Shown: in pieces, positions 20,935 to 32,628 of the stretch
How positions within the stretch are numbered: the stretch's first letter is position 1
How the letters are laid out: each line of letters opens with the position of its first letter
Origin: Bisporella sp. PMI_857
Taxonomy: Eukaryota > Ascomycota > Leotiomycetes > Helotiales > Helotiaceae
Length of the DNA: 64,000 bases
Assembly (NCBI GenBank): GCA_021307315.1
Contig: JAJSPD010000110.1
Coordinates: forward strand, 41,388 to 105,387
Reading direction: 5' to 3'
Program-made: the position numbers and the translations under genes
The notes under the pieces: generated by a model
What the model was told of the DNA's origin: nothing
Databases searched by the model: none
The model's input: the letters and a program-made list of their open reading frames with translations, nothing else

Positions 20935-22186
20935 TCTGGGCCACACCCGAGTTGATTTGTGGCCGCATGAGATGGGGGAGAGCGGAGCACACGAAGTTTC
21001 CGGGATACTCGTCTTTTCAAGATCTCACCGACTGGCCAAGTTGCTGTACTCACGGATTCTATTGCCTGGGGGAAAAGTTTCTTTAGTAATTGACGTTAGT
21101 TGAAGGCCCAATTTCAGCCCGCTTCGATCCAAGGGTACGTGACGCGCTCTCAGAACCGCTGGGCTCAGAGGGGCTCAGAGTGATATCCCTGTGCGTTACG
21201 CTGATAGCTGCGGTAACGATATTGGGATCTGAAATGCTCGGATTTATAACTCTTCATATCTTTAGCTTAGAAAGTATTTTGCATGATAGAGTAGCTGTAT
21301 ACGGTTCTCTCATAGCCAACGCCGCAGAAGAAAATCGCAAAGGCGTTGAAAGCAAAGAGAGATAGCCGTGGGTATACAGTCACCCAACAAGGCGTTCATT
21401 CCAGACCCCCAGAGCTTCGCACTATTACTCGCTGAATTCTTATTGCTCACAATCTTAACCCTTGAAATTCCAATCAGCCCTTCTTTGATTCTTTGTCAGA
21501 TTCTTCATTGCCTTCCGCTGATCTTCTTCTAATTTCCTCTTGTCATCCTTGTCACGGTACTGGCATATATACCTTAGTACGCAATTGGTTCCCGGCCAAT
21601 TGTTCTCGTCTTTTGTTCATGGCGCGGGTGCCATGACAGGTTGGCTAGGTAAGACACGTGACTAGTACTAAGGAGAATCAAAAGGATCAGAATTGAGTAT
21701 TCGTCGAAGGTCCATTGTACTAATAAATTATCACGGAGAGTACTCAGTAGTGCTGTGAACAGCTAATTGATGGTTGACAATCCCAAATAGCGAAGTGATA
21801 TTATTGTATGCATACACGTTTGAAGAACAAGTAATCTACAGTTGAGCTGTTCTAATGATACCATCTTCTTAGCCTTCCTTGGCGTGCTCGCGTATCCAGC
21901 CAATAACTTCCCACAGTAAGTCTATTCTGTGACATAAATCGTTAGTAATTGAAACAAAGTCTGAATAGCTTCGACTTGAATGAGGCTGAAAATGCACCGG
22001 CCAATAAAGTCAAGTAGTTTTGCCGGTAGTAGCATTTTTTCTATGACGAAAAGTGGCAATTTGCAACCAACTAGACCTATCTTGCCATTAAGCGTAATAT
22101 TTTAACTGGCCAAGTGGCCTTTGTGTGTATTGCCTTGGCATTCTCCACTGGCCCAGGTTTTGCCTTTTTTATTTAAGTAATGGCTG
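20935..22186. other. intergenic, no gene seen
   Basis: 3' flank of the ankyrin gene and AT-rich sequence. An open frame at 21090..21365 has one hydrophobic stretch but no family resemblance. Nothing else is supported. Confidence 0.4.
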
Positions 22187-22400
22187 GGGTAAGTTGCGAG
22201 GTGCATTAGCATCGGCTGTGCTTTTGGGGATTCGAATGATGGTCCCACTCGTTGCTCGTTTCAGGGGTGGGAGGGGCAAAAGTGTGGCTTCGCAACCTCA
22301 CCATCCAACCTCTGAAAAGTTGGCTCCTCCGCTTCCGCTGGCAGGCATCGGTAACATGAAGCCGACAAGTGCTGCTCGGCCGTAATTGATACCGACGCCA
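22187..22400 (+). repeat. orphan 5' end of a Fot1/pogo-like element (copy 2)
   Basis: Matches 6658..6830: TGGGGTAAGTTGCGAGGTGC at one end and GCAGGCATCGGTAACATGAA then TAATTGATACCGACGCC at the other. It carries an extra 40 bp or so compared with copy 1. No transposase follows, so it is a deleted derivative. Confidence 0.65.
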
Positions 22401-23782
22401 AAATGGGATTTCGGATCCTCGGATGCAAACTTCGGAGATGATTTCAAATGGAGCCTGTATGTTGACGCAGTGACCTGCGCTCACTTTTCGCGCTACAGCA
22501 GCGCATTGTCCCTTTACTTCCGTCTAGCACAGCATAGTTCTTTACGCAAGCATCGCTTCAGATCCGATCGGCACCTCACTTAACGCTCTTGAACCTTGGC
22601 CTGAACTTAAGGTGGAGGATCCAGGGTTCCGTATCGCTACGATGTCTAACGCTGTAACATGGACAGCTGATTGAACAAGAAGAATATGCCGCGTTCAGAT
22701 GAGTAGCGATACTTTTGGTCTTTCTATCACGGCAACGAGGTGCCCTTTATTCAGGGGTAACGCCTTCAAATAATGCTATAAAAACACTATCGCGAGGCAT
22801 GGCCGTGGCATAATTGAGAAATCATGCATAAATGTAGGAAGTAGGGGTTTACGGATCCACATACGACCCACCAGGTCACGTGGTCCGCACAACCCCCATT
22901 TTGTAGAATCTAAAGTAGAACCTAATACAACAACAATTACCATATCCATCAAGAGCAAGAGCACGGCCTATGAGCTGTGCCTTTTGCCCCGTGGAAGGTA
23001 AGGAGGGGATACCAACAATAAAAATTGCATTTTTTTTTGGGTGGCAAGCGGAGGTGAAAACCAATACGACTCGATGACATTAAATCCAATTTCTTTCCGA
23101 AGGTCTGGTTTGGGTGTCTAAGTTTCTACAGAGTACCGTCTGAATTGAGATATTATTAAATTTAGTAATACTACTTCGAATTTCTTGACCTGAGCAGCAG
23201 CAAATGAATGTATGCTAAAGCTTTTTTCAAGGCCTTCCTCCGCCCTCAGCCCGCTCAAGCCCCCAGTATTCCGCGGTATGAGCCGTGTAAGCCTTAACAC
23301 GGTGAAAAGATAGCAAGTTGGAGAATAGTAGCTGTTTGCACATGATCGTAGTAGTCCGCTATTTAGAGTTAGTCTGGAAGAATTATAGGGACATATATTC
23401 GTTCTTTACATGAAGCCATTACATGTTCATGGGATTAGAACTCCCCAAGTATCCCTGGGTTTAAGCACAAAAGCTTGACAGCACAAGCCTCCTACAATAT
23501 TTTATATATATATGATTGCTAAAAAAGTTTGGCTTTTGATACAATTCTCTTGCCACTATAACTTGTGAAGCATATGAGCATGTCCCTGCCATTCTAGATC
23601 AAAAGTTCTGCAGCGAATTTTCTGCAGCAGTGCCCTGCTCCCATGGAATGAATCCCCAGCCCATTGCAGCCATGCTCCGCTCCTGATTCCATGAAAAAAT
23701 ATCCAAATCAAAGTCCGCGAACCGCGAAGGGCTTAACCGATGTTAGCTATTATGTTTTCAATCAGTAAGTAATACGACTTGC
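22401..23782. other. intergenic, no gene seen
   Basis: Mostly AT-rich. Minus frames at 22776..23064 and 23118..23300 show no motifs. This is the 3' flank of the transcription factor gene. Confidence 0.4.
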
Positions 23783-26043
23783 TTACAAGTGAGGTTCTTG
23801 ATAATCTGTACGTATATCAGTAGAGCTCTGACCATGGTGAAGCCTGGCATCATATGACTCAATGACCATCAACATATCTCGGCGGGCGAATTTACAGAAT
23901 CCAATATCTTCCATAGACTGTAAAAGCTCCATGCATCGATTTATGAATCCTCGAGGCTTGTCATTCGGCCAGCGTGTCGACAAAAGCAGGAACACCATCG
24001 AGACATCGATGATAGATTTTGTGTCTACAACGGTAAGACTAGACAAATCGTTTGACGAGTGCATTGTCTCTAATATGTCTAGTGACTGTTCGCATGCATC
24101 TAAGCATATTTGACCCAGGTTACTCAGCTTCGGCTCCTGGTCCAAACAAAGCTGATCTATGCTTTGCATATCAGCAAGAAGGACAAGCCGCGTCGAGAAA
24201 ATAATCATGCTCCAGTAACGTAGGTGCAAGCGGCAGATTGGTCGACGGTGTGGTGGTGCGACTGGTGTATTCCACTGAAGGTGTTGAGGTACGGTTCTGT
24301 ACCAATTTTGTAATATATCTACGCAGCTCTCAATCTCTTGCTCAACAGTGTTCTGATCAGAGACCATCGTGTGCTTCGACAGCTTCTCGAAGATAGAAAA
24401 GTCTTCCAAGTTAAAAGTGATCGAGGACTGGATGAGCCCCCAAGGATCATATATTCCGGAGCTCATAGCCTAGCATGGTAAGCCGAGAAGACGCAAAGCG
24501 GATGTGTGCCACTAAATATCGTACCATGTTAGTAGGCATGGCTGGCTGCCATTCGCCTCTATGAATATTACAGGGTCTTCCTGTCGGCCTTGAAATGTCA
24601 CAATCTAGCTGATATAATGTCCAAGCAATCCTTAGGGCATCATCTTGCTGTACCGTAATCATTTCACTATAGGCAGTTGGTTGATGTAGACCAAGCGAGT
24701 AGGCGATTCTGATCGCTGTTCCAACGGTAAGGTATGATTGAACTGCAAAGCCCTGATTGTACATATAGATGCTCTATTGTACTTAGAATAGGCACAGTGA
24801 AATAAGAGCAAACAGGCAGCTACTAACCATAGCAGACAACGCTCGCACGCCGTCAAGGTTCGCTTGATCTATAACGTCCTTTAATAGGGACTTGGCCATC
24901 GATATGTAGTCATCACCAGTCAAATGTCCGCTCATGCTACTTGCACTAGGCTCCACCAAAGGTGCCCTACTCCTATTATCAGGATCTGGGGGGCCCTGAA
25001 TGGCTGTTTGACTTGTCAAAGCTAAGATTGTGTAGAGAAAACATGCCCATGATGCGTTCGCGCTAGACTCGGAGTATGGATAGGTGCTGTCGAGGCGTGC
25101 ACAAAAGCTTTCGGAAGCTATAAGCCAATAAGTCGAATTAATGTCGCTGAAGTACTGTTCGATATGCCTGTTCCAGTCTTGCCGAGGCGGTAGGTAGGAC
25201 GGTCTGGTCGAGACATCGACAAGGCTTCTGCTTTCTGGCGTGGCAGGTGGCAGATGTCTCATCGGATGTTTGATTCGATTGGCTGACGTCCACGATGCAT
25301 CGACTTCAGCAAAAGCAAACGAACGAACCGCAGAGATGAATACCAGATCTGACTTTGGCCCAACATATCCTGAGCCAGCGTTAGTATTCACGATCGTTTT
25401 TGTTTGCGGACCCACTTGCTTGTTATTCCTAGCGAATCAGATATCAGGCTACCTTGCTGTCGATTTATCAAACGCGCGGGAGGCTCATGCGTATTCTTGG
25501 GATTGATCGCACTTGATCCCAACATGTCGTTGTGACAAATGGAGGGATCGTGTGCCGAAGCAGACTCCGGTGTGGCTATCACACTGGAGCGCTCTTGGAG
25601 ATGGACCCGATCACCAATTTTACGTGCTTGATCACAGTCGAGAGTGTTCGCTAATTCTCCCAAAGTTTCTAGGTTCAACTCTGTATCAGGGAAGAATTTC
25701 TGCAAAATTCTGATGCCATAGCGATATTCTTCTTCAGAGACTAGGTAGAAAGGCCGCGACTTTCGCTTGATGGTGATCGCGCACGACGCAGATACGGTGG
25801 CGCAATACTTGCACGGCCCAGGTACTACGGACACCATAAGCAAAAGGACAAGTCGACAAAGTTGAAGTTGTTATCCTACCCGGATCTACACACTAGAAAA
25901 AATATTAGAAACAAAGGCGCCAAGCTGTTAGAGGAACTGAATACTTTTGTCTTTCTATTTCTACAATTATCGCAGCTTGTACTTGTCCGTCGTGTCGTGC
26001 CAGTCCGTCTCGTTTTGACGTGACTATCGGAGTGTTTTGGCAT
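23783..26043 (-). CDS. Zn2Cys6 transcription factor with fungal-specific regulatory domain
   Basis: Start at the ATG at 26041..26043. The binuclear cluster assembles across two short introns as C24-x2-C27-x6-C34-x7-C42-x2-C45-x6-C52 (TSCDNCRNRKTKC ... PGPCKYC ... SASC), a perfect Zn2Cys6 spacing. A GC-AG intron (donor GCAAGT, branch ACTAAC) lies near 25385..25435 and restores phase. Two more introns flank the segment with AIRIAYSLGLHQPT and LYQLDCDISRPTGRP, the hallmark of the fungal_trans domain; exon joins AM-SIYMYNQGF and TNM-AMSSGIYDPWG are in phase. It would act in the nucleus as a pathway activator or repressor. It adjoins the catabolic block to its right, so it is a candidate regulator of that block (inference). 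Confidence 0.92.
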
Positions 26044-26537
26044 CGCTTGTTTGAGTTCCAATCCAAGTCACTGTAGCTATAGGGATATCGCGGCAGTGGA
26101 GGAGGCAAGATCTTAAATACTCAAATTGAACTCGGAGAAGTGGAGAAAGGCTTGCAGTTAAAGTCCGTGAACTCTACTACTACTAGATAGCACAAGCTAA
26201 TCCTCTTGGGGAAAAAGGCCTGTGATGGTTGCGTAACCCCTCACTTGGCGAATCAGATATGTAGACATAGTGCCAAGGTTCGCCACATCTGCTACCAGGG
26301 TCTCCCCCGCCATCCCCACATTATACTTCTCCACAAAACCTCGATTTCATTGTCAGCCCAGGAAAAAGAAAGAAAGAAAATATAAGGGGGAGGAGAGAGG
26401 AGAGAAAATTGTTATACTCGATCCATATTTGGTGGTACTCATTTGTCACATATTGTAGTGGATTCGCATCGTAAATTAATATAGATTTACAGGATGTACT
26501 TTGAGAACCCCAATGCCTTCTATCCTGCCTTATATAC
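26044..26537. other. 5' flank of the transcription factor gene
   Basis: Probable promoter region of the Zn2Cys6 gene. A purine-rich stretch (GAAAGAAAGAAAATATAAGG, about 26368) is the only feature I notice. Confidence 0.4.
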
Positions 26538-26767
26538 AGTTGAACAGGCTAGGTCTAAGGATCATACCTAGTCTATTGTAGGCACCGGTAGGCACCTGTA
26601 GGCAACGGTAGGCAACGGTAGGCAACAGTGTGATGACATGTGAGTATCGTACCTCTATAAGTAGAGGGATTATCTCCTGTAGTTTAGGTTCTACAACCTT
26701 CAGCAATTGATACTTGTTTGCCCTATACTCTCTGAAGGCCACGTGACTTTCTTCCTCTATTTGAACA
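26538..26767 (-). mobile_element. solo LTR, family A copy 2
   Basis: 230 bp, minus orientation, nearly identical to 6974..7203. It is flanked by the perfect 5-bp target duplication TATAC (26533..26537 and 26768..26772). It lies just past the 3' end of the decayed alpha/beta hydrolase copy. It contains the same GGTGCCTACY-like tandem 10-mers. Confidence 0.95.
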
Positions 26768-26772
26768 TATAC

Positions 26773-27511
26773 TCCGCTTATTCACAATACCGTCTACCCA
26801 GTCAATCGCCTTCTTCACTTCTGCCCATTCTTTAGAATCTTTCGTCATGGTAATAGCAAACATATGTTTTGCATTTTTATGCCAACAACCATGCACTCGA
26901 CGCCATGCCGATGCAATTCGTTGGGGAGTAGCCCTGTAGCCACGTCGTGTAGAAGCAAATTGTCATCGATACCGTGAACGAGGCACTTTAGCGGCCCTTG
27001 AGAGTGTACATTAAAGAAAGGGTCAATTGGCCGATAATGGTCAACGGACGACAACTTTGTACAAGTAGACGGCCAACATACATCCAGGAGCTTGTGATGT
27101 CAAATGATATTAGTGATAGAAGAGATTCTGGCCCAATGAAAGCTTGAGGTCGACAAATCTGTTTGGCGAGGCTCTATTCTGCTGCTATTATTTGGCCTTG
27201 CCGGGAGACCGGCCCGTGATAGGACGGGATGTTTTGGGAAGACGAGTTTCCATTTCTGGAGTGAGCTCTGGAGCGTCCACATCTAGGTGATCTCGCTCTC
27301 CTGTCCACCACGGATGGGTAAAATTTGTCGGAGCATAAAAACTAATCGTAGCAGCAGGTGGAGGCATCGAGCCGTTGCTGAAGGAGAGACATAAGGCAGC
27401 GTGGCCACCTGGAGCCGTTCCTGTGGCAATAATCTTGCCTTTATCGACAATTGGTGGAATAGAGCGAGCCCCAGGCTTAGCATCGAGACCTCCATTGTGT
27501 ACCCAAGTATA
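26773..27511 (-). pseudogene. decayed paralogue of the alpha/beta hydrolase at 35211
   Basis: Reading right to left, frames match the intact gene in order: TWVHNGGLDAKPGARS, KIIATGTAPGGHAALCLSFS, FYAPTNFTHPWWTGERD, then after a frameshift VFPKHPVLSRAGLPARP and ITNIIFDITSSW, then HYRPIDPFFNVHSQGP, LVHGIDDNLL, and finally NAKHMFAITMTKDSKEW. The nucleophile elbow GSASG of the intact copy is GTAPG here, so the catalytic serine is lost. The N-terminal HGGG exon is missing; repeat D begins at 27528 where it should continue. At least two frameshifts are needed. Confidence 0.9.
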
Positions 27512-27527
27512 GAATACAAACAATAAG

Positions 27528-27942
27528 TAACGTCTGTCCTTGCGTCCCGAGACGCACCCTGTAACGAGACAAACCGTAGGTACTTCGAGTTCAAGCGACT
27601 TTAAATCTGTGAGCGCGTTTAAATTTTTATTTATTTTTATTTTCGTTGTATCATAACCTTCTCCCAAACACTCCTACCTAATAATTCCGAAAATTATCAT
27701 CGCGTCGTCGCCGCCCCCTTGAATTTACAAAGAGCCTCCTTTACACTATAATAGGACCTTTCGGCGATACCACCAGCAAGCTTTTTTCACCTTTTAAACT
27801 CATAGAACGAGTAGAAATGGATATCCAGGTTTTATTATAATGCTAAAAAGCTATTGCCACTCTTGTGGCGGCCGGGGCGTGTCATATCATACGACGTCGC
27901 CACATGGGTTGATACTTCCTCCAATCAAGCGATCAAGGATCC
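27528..27942 (-). repeat. dispersed repeat D, copy 2
   Basis: About 415 bp, inverted relative to copy 1 at 13845..14231, from TAACGTCTGTCCTTGCGTCC to CCAATCAAGCGATCAAGGAT. It truncates the 5' side of the hydrolase pseudogene, so it arrived in or beside that gene. Confidence 0.75.
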
Positions 27943-29392
27943 TGGCCAGCTGCGTCGTGGTTACAGTGATCTCAGTAAAATTTATTATATTTTTATGTAA
28001 TAATACCTGTGGCTGCTAAATGTGTGGATGTGAAGCTTGTGGCTGTGCGCGGCCACCAGAATCGGCCACAGCCATTTTCTCCCCCTGGTTGAGAGATACC
28101 TCTGGCGCGACGAACTTTGGGCGATCTTCGAATAGCTCCAAGATGTACTGTATCCGTGCGCAATCAATTCATCTTCTTCTGTAATCTCCGTGTCCTTCTT
28201 CTCTTCCGATCGCAACTCTCAGGGTTTCGATCCCTACAAATGATGGCTGACAACATGTTTGAGTTCAACGTCTGCACCGAGCCTGGCTGAGAGTCGATGT
28301 CTGCGTTCTCGCTTTACAACGCAATAACACTCCGACTTGGATAAGAGTTCTGCGTCGAGCATATAAACGAGTTAGCGATAAAGGAGAGGCTCGAGACCGA
28401 CGGTATGGCTAGCAACACATTGTTTATCTTCTATAAAGTTGCGAGAACGTCTAGCTACGAAATAGAGCAATTGGCTGCATAGACGTCCACGGGGGAGCAC
28501 TTTAGCACTTTTACCAATAACTCGAACTAATCGTGCGAGGAGGACTGCCGGGAATATCTTTGGCAGCCAGGTTACGTATCACAGACTGCTGCCGACGCTG
28601 GATGCAGGTACACACTGCACACACTCCCCGTTTGGCCCAGCCAGGTTTGCAGGAGTGCCGCCAGCAGCAGTGGTGGTGTCGCAGTGCAGCCTCTCGCTCC
28701 GCCAGTCAGTCATTACAGCAGAAAAGAATGCTGCGGCTACACGAGTCCGAATTGCAAAGCTCGAGGCTCAGGTGGTCGAGCTGCAGGCAATGGAAACCAT
28801 TAGGGAGAAAATGACCCCGGGGCAGCTAGATGTGCTGTGTAGGCTTTCGAAGAGGGCGAACTGAATAATTAGAGGAAGGTGATGCCGGCACAAGTAGTGA
28901 GAGATCGGTGCGACATGGCTGCTAAAGTAATTGGAAGTGTTGTTGTTGTTTGCGATGGTTGAAGAGCTGGGTTTTCCAAGGCAATGCGGAGATGGAGACT
29001 ATGGCTGCCAGCACAGTGGCTATAGTTGTCTTGCGGGAGGATAACATATTGAAGATGGAAGCTGAAGAAGCAGGCAAGGTGATGATGCAGATTATGTTAC
29101 TGTGTAGTAGTGGGTTAGATCATGAGAGTTCGAGGGTGATCAACAGAGTAGATATAGAGAGCGAGACAAATATATTCTGGTTCAGAGGGCTACGAAATAA
29201 AGGCTTATGTGAAGCCCATGTTATGATATCTATGGGAGGATTGCTTGCGCCTTGGAAATCTGCTGGTCTCCGGAAAATACTGCAGACATGCGGCACCCAA
29301 CCTTAATTTTCACATGGTTTACAAGTTAAACTCCTCTCCGTAATAGCTCGCATTTTGGTGTTTAGCAAACAATTTGATTCTCCCAAGGGCAT
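27943..29392. other. intergenic with unrecognised, decayed open frames
   Basis: From about 28240 (MADNMFEFNVC...) to 28864 a plus-strand frame with several stops ends in a coiled-coil-like segment (RVRIAKLEAQVVELQAMETI). It looks like a decayed gene but I cannot place it. A 118-codon frame at 28950..29306 has no motif. Confidence 0.35.
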
Positions 29393-30712
29393 CTATGCAT
29401 TCGTACGCTTCCTCCCTAATAGTTCCTCTTTGCATACTTGATCCAGAAACTTGCAAGCAATCGGTGCAGCCACCGACGCCGCAGATTCATGTGAATCACC
29501 TGAAGCAGAACTTAAAGAGCCAGGCTGACAAGTCGACGAAGTTGCTGGAGGAAGTGGAGGTGTCGCAACATCTTTCAATTTAGCCGAGTCAGGTGCCTGG
29601 GCATCACCCCTCTCCGGCGACATTTTGAGATTCAGCCAGATCCCCAACTCCCACAACGCATAGAGCATACTAGTGACCCCCGTAACCAGCGAGATCATCT
29701 GTCCCGTGCTCTCCTTGATCACCGATGTTGACAGGTTATTCCCGGCAATAATCCTCTCTACAGAGATAATGCCCACCACTGGACCCATGAGATAAAGCCA
29801 GATATAGTGGAAGTAGTTCTTCCAGAGGGGTCGCTTGAACTGGTCCCCGATCTGTTCAGGCTCTTTATAAGTCTTGATCGTGCTCGTGCCGCCGCAGAAC
29901 ACGTCGTAGTACTCGAACACGGCGGTAATAATCGGGCCTGGCTTCTTACCCTTGGTCGAAATGAAACCGCGGGAATTGACCACGAAGACAACGGACCAGA
30001 AGATACTGAGTACGATGGCAAAAAGAGTGGCAGCGATCTTCCACTTACGGCTGTGTAAACTGAACAGTAACACGATGGCTGCATCCTCTGCGCAGGGAGA
30101 TTCGCGAGTAAGATTAATGCCAGATAGCCAGTACCAAGCGCCAAAGAGAGTCCACGCCGTGAAGAAGAGGTTTTGGGAGATCAGGGAGAGGTCCGGGGCA
30201 AGAGTGAAGTAAGCGAGCTTCCCATCCGAGCCGTCCTCAAATTCTCTGCGCCAGCGAATTCGGTTACCGGGTTTTGAGCTCGTGGCCTTGGCCTGAAGAG
30301 CCTTTTCCCCTACTTCAAGACGGAGATTGTATGACTCAGAGTAGAAGAGGATAACGGTAAGATAGTACGATATGAAGTAGTCAATAGCGAGGGCCTTTCC
30401 GTCCACGATATTGATCGCAGTGGCGAGTGCCAGAGCAGCACAGAGAGCGTTGTTAGCAGTCCGCACCCGGCCCACGGTATCCCACGATCCGATATTGCGG
30501 AGGATGAATCCGGATAACCATTGCAGATAGAGTCCTACACGGACGCCGAGTCCATAGATATCACTATCGCCATCAACAGTACAGGTTTCCGACCTGATCA
30601 CCGAAGTGTCAGCGGTAGAACTATGTCTTTCTGGTGTTGGCGAAGCCTGACCCAGGGAGATGGCAGAGAAGAGATATATGGCTGCTAGAAGGCAGATTAC
30701 CGAGCTGAACAT
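29393..30712 (-). CDS. uncharacterised fungal integral membrane protein with signal peptide
   Basis: I choose the ATG at 30710..30712 because it opens a signal peptide (MFSSVICLLAAIYLFSAIS); an in-frame ATG at 30874 would bury it 54 residues in. The protein is 439 residues. After the signal come the blocks DSDIYGLGVRVGLYLQWLSG, TANNALCAALALATAIN and DYFISYYLTVILFYSESYNL. These recur in a family of multi-pass fungal membrane proteins without known function. About six to seven hydrophobic helices follow, then a Pro/Ser/Ala-rich tail after about residue 380 with no helix. No intron is needed. It lies beside the catabolic block, but nothing ties its function to it. Confidence 0.78.
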   Translation of the reverse strand: MFSSVICLLAAIYLFSAISLGQASPTPERHSSTADTSVIRSETCTVDGDSDIYGLGVRVGLYLQWLSGFILRNIGSWDTVGRVRTANNALCAALALATAINIVDGKALAIDYFISYYLTVILFYSESYNLRLEVGEKALQAKATSSKPGNRIRWRREFEDGSDGKLAYFTLAPDLSLISQNLFFTAWTLFGAWYWLSGINLTRESPCAEDAAIVLLFSLHSRKWKIAATLFAIVLSIFWSVVFVVNSRGFISTKGKKPGPIITAVFEYYDVFCGGTSTIKTYKEPEQIGDQFKRPLWKNYFHYIWLYLMGPVVGIISVERIIAGNNLSTSVIKESTGQMISLVTGVTSMLYALWELGIWLNLKMSPERGDAQAPDSAKLKDVATPPLPPATSSTCQPGSLSSASGDSHESAASVAAPIACKFLDQVCKEELLGRKRTNA

Positions 30713-30976
30713 AACACTACTCGCCGTGTCATGACACCAGGAAGGGCAAAAGTGTGCAAAAGACGGATGGATCTGGAGGGACTTTGTATGCTGAGGGGCA
30801 GGCAGTGCAAATGAGGCAGCCACTGCGCTCCCACCCCCGACATCATTGCAATGAGGCATCCAGCCTCGAGGCATGTTGTCGTTGTGGATTGTTACTACGA
30901 GCTGCCTTATAGCATACTGTATGCTCTCTTAGCAAACGGAATCGACAATCGTAATGTGTCCCATCGTGGGTGTTAC

Positions 30977-31059
30977 AGTTGGGCCAGGCCAGAGCGTTTC
31001 TTGGCGTTTGCCAAGGAATTTTCTAGCCTGGGCCAAGATTTGTCTAGCCTGGCCCAACT
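30977..31059. repeat. small foldback at the break of a decayed CAO copy
   Basis: AGTTGGGCCAGGC at the left and GCCTGGCCCAACT at the right form an inverted repeat (about 17 bp with one mismatch) around some 50 bp. A shorter inner palindrome is TTGGCGTTTGCCAA. The element abuts the point where carotenoid oxygenase similarity ends. Confidence 0.6.
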
Positions 31060-31074
31060 GGAACCCGGTGGATA

Positions 31075-31265
31075 CGAACGGGATCATCCTCAATGAACGG
31101 CACAAGCCGCGAATCTGGCATGGCCTTGGGGGACGTCCCTATAATGATATTAGTACCATGAACTTCCAGATTCCCGATTTGTCCTTCGAGGCGGCTTGGC
31201 TTCATGAAACCGCAAAATTGAGGCAGCCCAGGGAATAGCAGCCTTCCGCTAATCCGTTCACCCAT
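31075..31265 (-). pseudogene. N-terminal fragment of a carotenoid oxygenase
   Basis: Frame reads LPQFCGFMKPSRLEGQIGNL, EVHG and MPDSRLVPFIEDDP. This matches the first exon of the intact carotenoid oxygenase at 39391..41059 (PQFHGFMKPCRFEGGVQNLE ... RVMPDPLFVPFIKTDP). Similarity stops at the position of the first exon boundary, and nothing of the iron-binding domain follows. It is a truncated copy. Confidence 0.85.
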
Positions 31266-31817
31266 CTCGGGTTGTGCCTAAGGGTGAATCGTCCTCTAGG
31301 TTGATGTTATGAAAAGAACTAACGATAAAGCATGCAAGTGCGTACACCGAGAGCTCTATGTGAAGTTTTGACACGATATCTTAGATGTATGTGTTAAGGA
31401 TTCTAGGTCGACGAGCTCCATAGAGCACGGACATATTTCCACGCATGTAGTCTTTCATTCCATGGAAGACAGTCGGCAGGCTCAAGCCGAAGTGCGTTGA
31501 ATATAGTGCGCATCTGAGCTCGGCTTCATGTCTCCGAAAACTCTTACAAACGAGACCCTCGAGCAAATAAGGCCATAGCGCGTGTGGGCTAACATCCGAC
31601 ACTATTAACTTCTCGGCCTTACAATTCAAATTATCCTAGCTGATAATGTAGGCCATGACTAAGGCATCAACCCAAAAGGTTATTAATCCCGGCGGGGAAT
31701 TTACATGCATATATAGTCAAAAACTCCTGTTTTTAGAGCGCTTTCAAAGCAAAGTACTGTACTCAGTCATTATAATCAGATTCTTTCATTTATGATCTTT
31801 GACTAGTTTTATCCAGG
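31266..31817. other. intergenic, promoter side of dienelactone hydrolase A
   Basis: No gene seen. It contains AT-rich sequence just upstream of the ATG at 31818 (TATATAGTC near 31710). Confidence 0.4.
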
Positions 31818-32628
31818 ATGCAAGAGTGTTGTGTTAGAGGCTTCCAGTGGACTGACACGCCAGTTGGCAAAGAGGAGAAGTTATGCGATAACAATGTATA
31901 CGTCACAGGGACAAATGAGAATGTCGCAATCATGATTATTCATGACGCCCTTGGATGGACCTTCGTCAACAATCGGCTGCTTGCTGACCATTACGCTCGC
32001 GAGGTTAACGCGACAGTATACTTACCTGATTTGTGCGTGTGCTTCTGAGCCAACAACAACCTTGGCGTGTTTACATGGCATGTTAACAGTTAAGTTTAGT
32101 TTTGGCGGCGAAGTGCTACCAGCTGATATACTTCGCGACATGTCTCGAATACGCGAACTTGACATGAAGGGTTTTCTCAAGCGGAACACAAAAGACATTC
32201 GTGAACCTGAGATCAGCGCTTGTGCTCGAGAAATTCGTGCCAGATACGAGCGCATTGGCGTTATTGGCTTTTGTTTTGGCGGATGGGCTGTTTTCCGACT
32301 TGGTTCGAAATTAAACTCGCCATCTATAGTGGATTGCATCTCTACTGCGCACCCGTCAGCCCTCGAAGAACATGAGATTGAATCAGTAAATGTCCCGGTC
32401 CAAATCCTAGCTCCAGAAAATGACATCGTTTTTACTTCGGAATTGAAAGAGTTTGCGAATCGCGTCATTCCAACGCTCGGTGTACCGTACGATTATCAGC
32501 ATTTCCCCGGCGTAACACATGGATTCGCATCAAGGGGTAACATGGACGACAAAGAGGAGCTAAAAGCGATGGTGAGAGCAAAGGATTGCGCTGTTGGCTG
32601 GTTTCGGCACTGGCTGCACGTCGATTAA
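31818..32628 (+). CDS. dienelactone hydrolase family protein, paralogue A
   Basis: Two exons, 31818..32032 and 32100..32628, with a 67-nt intron (donor GTGCGT, acceptor TTTAG) that restores PDFFGGEVLPAD; 247 residues. The catalytic triad of the family is visible: Cys in GVIGFCFGGWAV, Asp in APENDIVF and His in PGVTHGFASRG. Dienelactone hydrolases open cyclic dienelactones to maleylacetate in aromatic catabolism; many fungal members have other ester or lactone substrates. It is colinear without gaps with paralogue B at 36990..37796, with the intron at the same codon. The N-terminus MQECCVRGFQW and the lack of a signal peptide point to a cytosolic enzyme. Confidence 0.93.

Noticed and set aside
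30713..30874. 54-residue N-terminal extension of the membrane protein
   Set aside because: It would place a clear signal peptide internally; the ATG at 30712 fits better, though transcript data could overturn this.
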